64,000 bases of DNA from the NCBI GenBank assembly GCA_963738445.1, contig CAVTWS010000024.1, positions 1-64,000 of the forward strand. The letters are read 5' to 3'. The position numbers and the translations under genes are program-made. Numbering within the stretch: the stretch's first letter is position 1; every line of letters starts with the position of its first letter. The notes beneath the pieces were generated by a model. It was given only the letters and a program-made list of their open reading frames with translations, had not been told where the DNA came from and did not search any database. This document shows, one piece after another, positions 62,795 through 64,000 of the stretch. The stretch is from CAVTWS01 sp963738445 (GTDB lineage Bacteria > Actinomycetota > Acidimicrobiia > Acidimicrobiales > SHLQ01).

Positions 62795-63305
62795 TCAACC
62801 CTCCTCCGCCACGACCTGGCCGGTCGTCACACTCACGCCCCGGGCCGTGACGACGAGCTCGCCGTCGAGAGTCCGGTACTCGGTGACGGTCTCGGTGAAC
62901 GTCGAGCGCGCCGCCCCGACGTCCCTCCTTCTGCCAGACCTCGCCCGGCCGGACGGTCGTCGTCAGGACGTCGCCGGCCCGAACCGGCCGGTGGTACTCG
63001 AAGTGCTGTTCGGCGTGGAGGCCACGCCCACCCGAACCACGCGAGCCCGAGGCCTGAGTCACGGTCGCGGTCACACCGGTGGCCTCGCCACCCGAACCGA
63101 ACCACGCCTCGTCGAGGCGGGGGCGGAGGTGGTAGTCGGGATCGAACTGGGCGCTCGACTGCACGAACGTCGGTGGAGCGATGATCGAACCGACCTCGGT
63201 GTGCGCCGCAAAGTCGTGATCGGCGTACACGGGGTTCGGATCACGGATAGCGCGGGCGAACATCATGATGTGCGTCGCCTCGACGGGGAATCGTTCTGCG
63301 GTCAC
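62795..63305 (-). CDS. MaoC-like partner subunit, FAS1-DH type (frameshifted)
   Basis: About 169 residues. From ATG 63305 the N-terminal part has FARAIRDPNPVYADHDFAAH and SIIAPPTFVQSSAQFDPDYH. It continues to GEVWQKEGRRGGA, then after one extra base near 62915-62935 reads RSTFTETVTEYRTLDGELVV to the stop at 62795. It is the probable non-catalytic or accessory half of a heteromeric hydratase with the next gene. The order is HadA- then HadB-like, as in mycobacteria. Confidence 0.8.
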
Positions 63306-63330
63306 GGTGTCGGGCTCCTCCCCCCGGCAG

Positions 63331-63768
63331 TCACGACTTGGTCGACGTCACGGATGCGTCGGCGACCAATTTGCCGTGGACGTCGGTGACACGCACCTCC
63401 GCCACCTGGATACGGCGGCCCGGTTTGATGCACACGGCCGTGGCCCGAAGATCCGTGGTCGCCGTGGCCAGGTAGTTGATCTGCATCGACACGGTGGCGA
63501 TGAATCCGGTCCCGCCGATGGCGGCGAGTGACGCCGCAGTCCCGCAGGTGTCGGCCAGGGCGGCGATGACGCCACCGTGGATGCCGTCGGTCGAGTTGCA
63601 CTTCCATTCCTCGTGCGGAAGCAGCATCACCACCGCCTGGTCGTCCCACTGCTCGACCGTCACGCCACACGCTCGGTTGAAGTGCACGCGGGACTCGAAG
63701 TGCCGGGCCTGGGTCTCCCATCGTTGCCGATCGTCGTGATCGGATCCATCAGGCTCGGAGGTGCTCAT
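63331..63768 (-). CDS. PaaI-type hot-dog thioesterase
   Basis: A 145-residue hot-dog protein with the thioesterase pattern NSTDGIHGGVIAALADTCGT (His-Gly-Gly with the Asp downstream) and VSMQINYLATATTDLRATAV. It would release free acid from stalled acyl-CoAs. TAATCT ends 6 nt before ATG 63768, giving another leaderless start. The sequence around 63775-63790 (AGATTA-TTCA-CCGATT) only weakly resembles the shared palindrome. Confidence 0.85.
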   Translation of the reverse strand: MSTSEPDGSDHDDRQRWETQARHFESRVHFNRACGVTVEQWDDQAVVMLLPHEEWKCNSTDGIHGGVIAALADTCGTAASLAAIGGTGFIATVSMQINYLATATTDLRATAVCIKPGRRIQVAEVRVTDVHGKLVADASVTSTKS

Positions 63769-63821
63769 ACGGTTAGATTATTCACCGATTCACGACCCGG
63801 ACCCTTCGGAGTGAGATTCCC

Positions 63822-64000
63822 ATGACGTCGATTCCGCGCATCATCTCGGTCGACGACCACGTGGTCGAGCCCCCGGACCTGTGGACCGCCAGGTTGCCGA
63901 CCCGATACCAGGACGTCGCGCCGGCGGTCCATCGTGTTCGGGGCGCGTTCGGGGACGGCGCTCGTGGTGGCTGGCAGGAGTCCGACGACGGTGACTGGGC
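63822..64000 (+). CDS. Amidohydrolase (ACMSD-like), 5' part only
   Basis: The first 59 residues of a gene that leaves the window: MTSIPRIISVDDHVVEPPDL then WTARLPTRYQDVAPAV. The DxHVxEPxDLW start is characteristic of amidohydrolase_2 metal-dependent hydrolases and decarboxylases common in actinobacterial catabolic clusters. The Asp-x-His is the first metal-binding motif. Divergent from the thioesterase gene. Confidence 0.8.
   Translation, partial: MTSIPRIISVDDHVVEPPDLWTARLPTRYQDVAPAVHRVRGAFGDGARGGWQESDDGDW

Noticed and set aside
63775..63790. Twelfth copy of the shared palindrome (AGATTA-TTCA-CCGATT)
   Set aside because: The left half-site does not match the consensus and the invariant CT at positions 11-12 is CC, so it was left out of the regulon list.

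Overview
The window is high-GC DNA. Genes are densely packed, many start with GTG or TTG, and many lie 6-9 nt behind a TANNNT box, as in leaderless transcripts. It also encodes two luciferase-like (LLM) oxidoreductases, two P450s and many acyl-CoA enzymes. This points to an actinomycete, most likely an uncultured Acidimicrobiia-type bacterium; that placement is inferred, because no rRNA is present.

Bases 1 to about 10,530 look like the right end of a mobile island. They hold a degraded IS5-type transposase, a complete ISL3-family element with an 8-bp target duplication, an IS256-family element, a STAND ATPase of probable antiphage function whose 3' end is overwritten by that IS256 element, a VapBC-type toxin-antitoxin pair and a tyrosine integrase. 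Next to the integrase is a 3' fragment of a tRNA-Pro-like gene, read here as the right attachment site, so the island should continue beyond the left edge.

Bases 10,800-16,100 carry a crotonase, a lipoprotein solute-binding protein, two TauD-type dioxygenases and an aldo/keto reductase. From 16,127 to 24,453 runs a tightly coupled operon in which every junction is a 4- or 8-nt overlap. It has two pairs of [ferredoxin-BFD protein + unrecognised protein], NadD-like, MoaB/CinA-like, metallo-beta-lactamase-fold and NadC-like enzymes, a 39-residue epimerase remnant and an LLM oxidoreductase. This looks like an undescribed pathway built around a nicotinate-nucleotide-like compound and is the most novel part of the window. 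An SOS-box-preceded HNH pseudogene follows.

Bases 25,300-64,000 are a large catabolic region: crotonases, acyl-CoA dehydrogenases, acyl-CoA ligases, MaoC hydratases, SDRs, a racemase-type CoA enzyme, a thiolase, two P450s, a GMC oxidoreductase and a KshA-like Rieske oxygenase. The set suits activation and beta-oxidation of a branched or polycyclic (steroid- or terpenoid-like) acid. Eleven promoter regions from 10.8 to 60.8 kb share a 16-bp palindrome (consensus AATCAG-N4-CTGATT), often over the -10 box, which suggests one regulon. Candidate regulators are a rare double GntR-FCD fusion, a single GntR-FCD protein and a 5'-truncated TetR.

Thirteen single-frame shifts in eleven otherwise well conserved genes suggest consensus indels in this assembly, so those genes are given as single CDS with the break noted.
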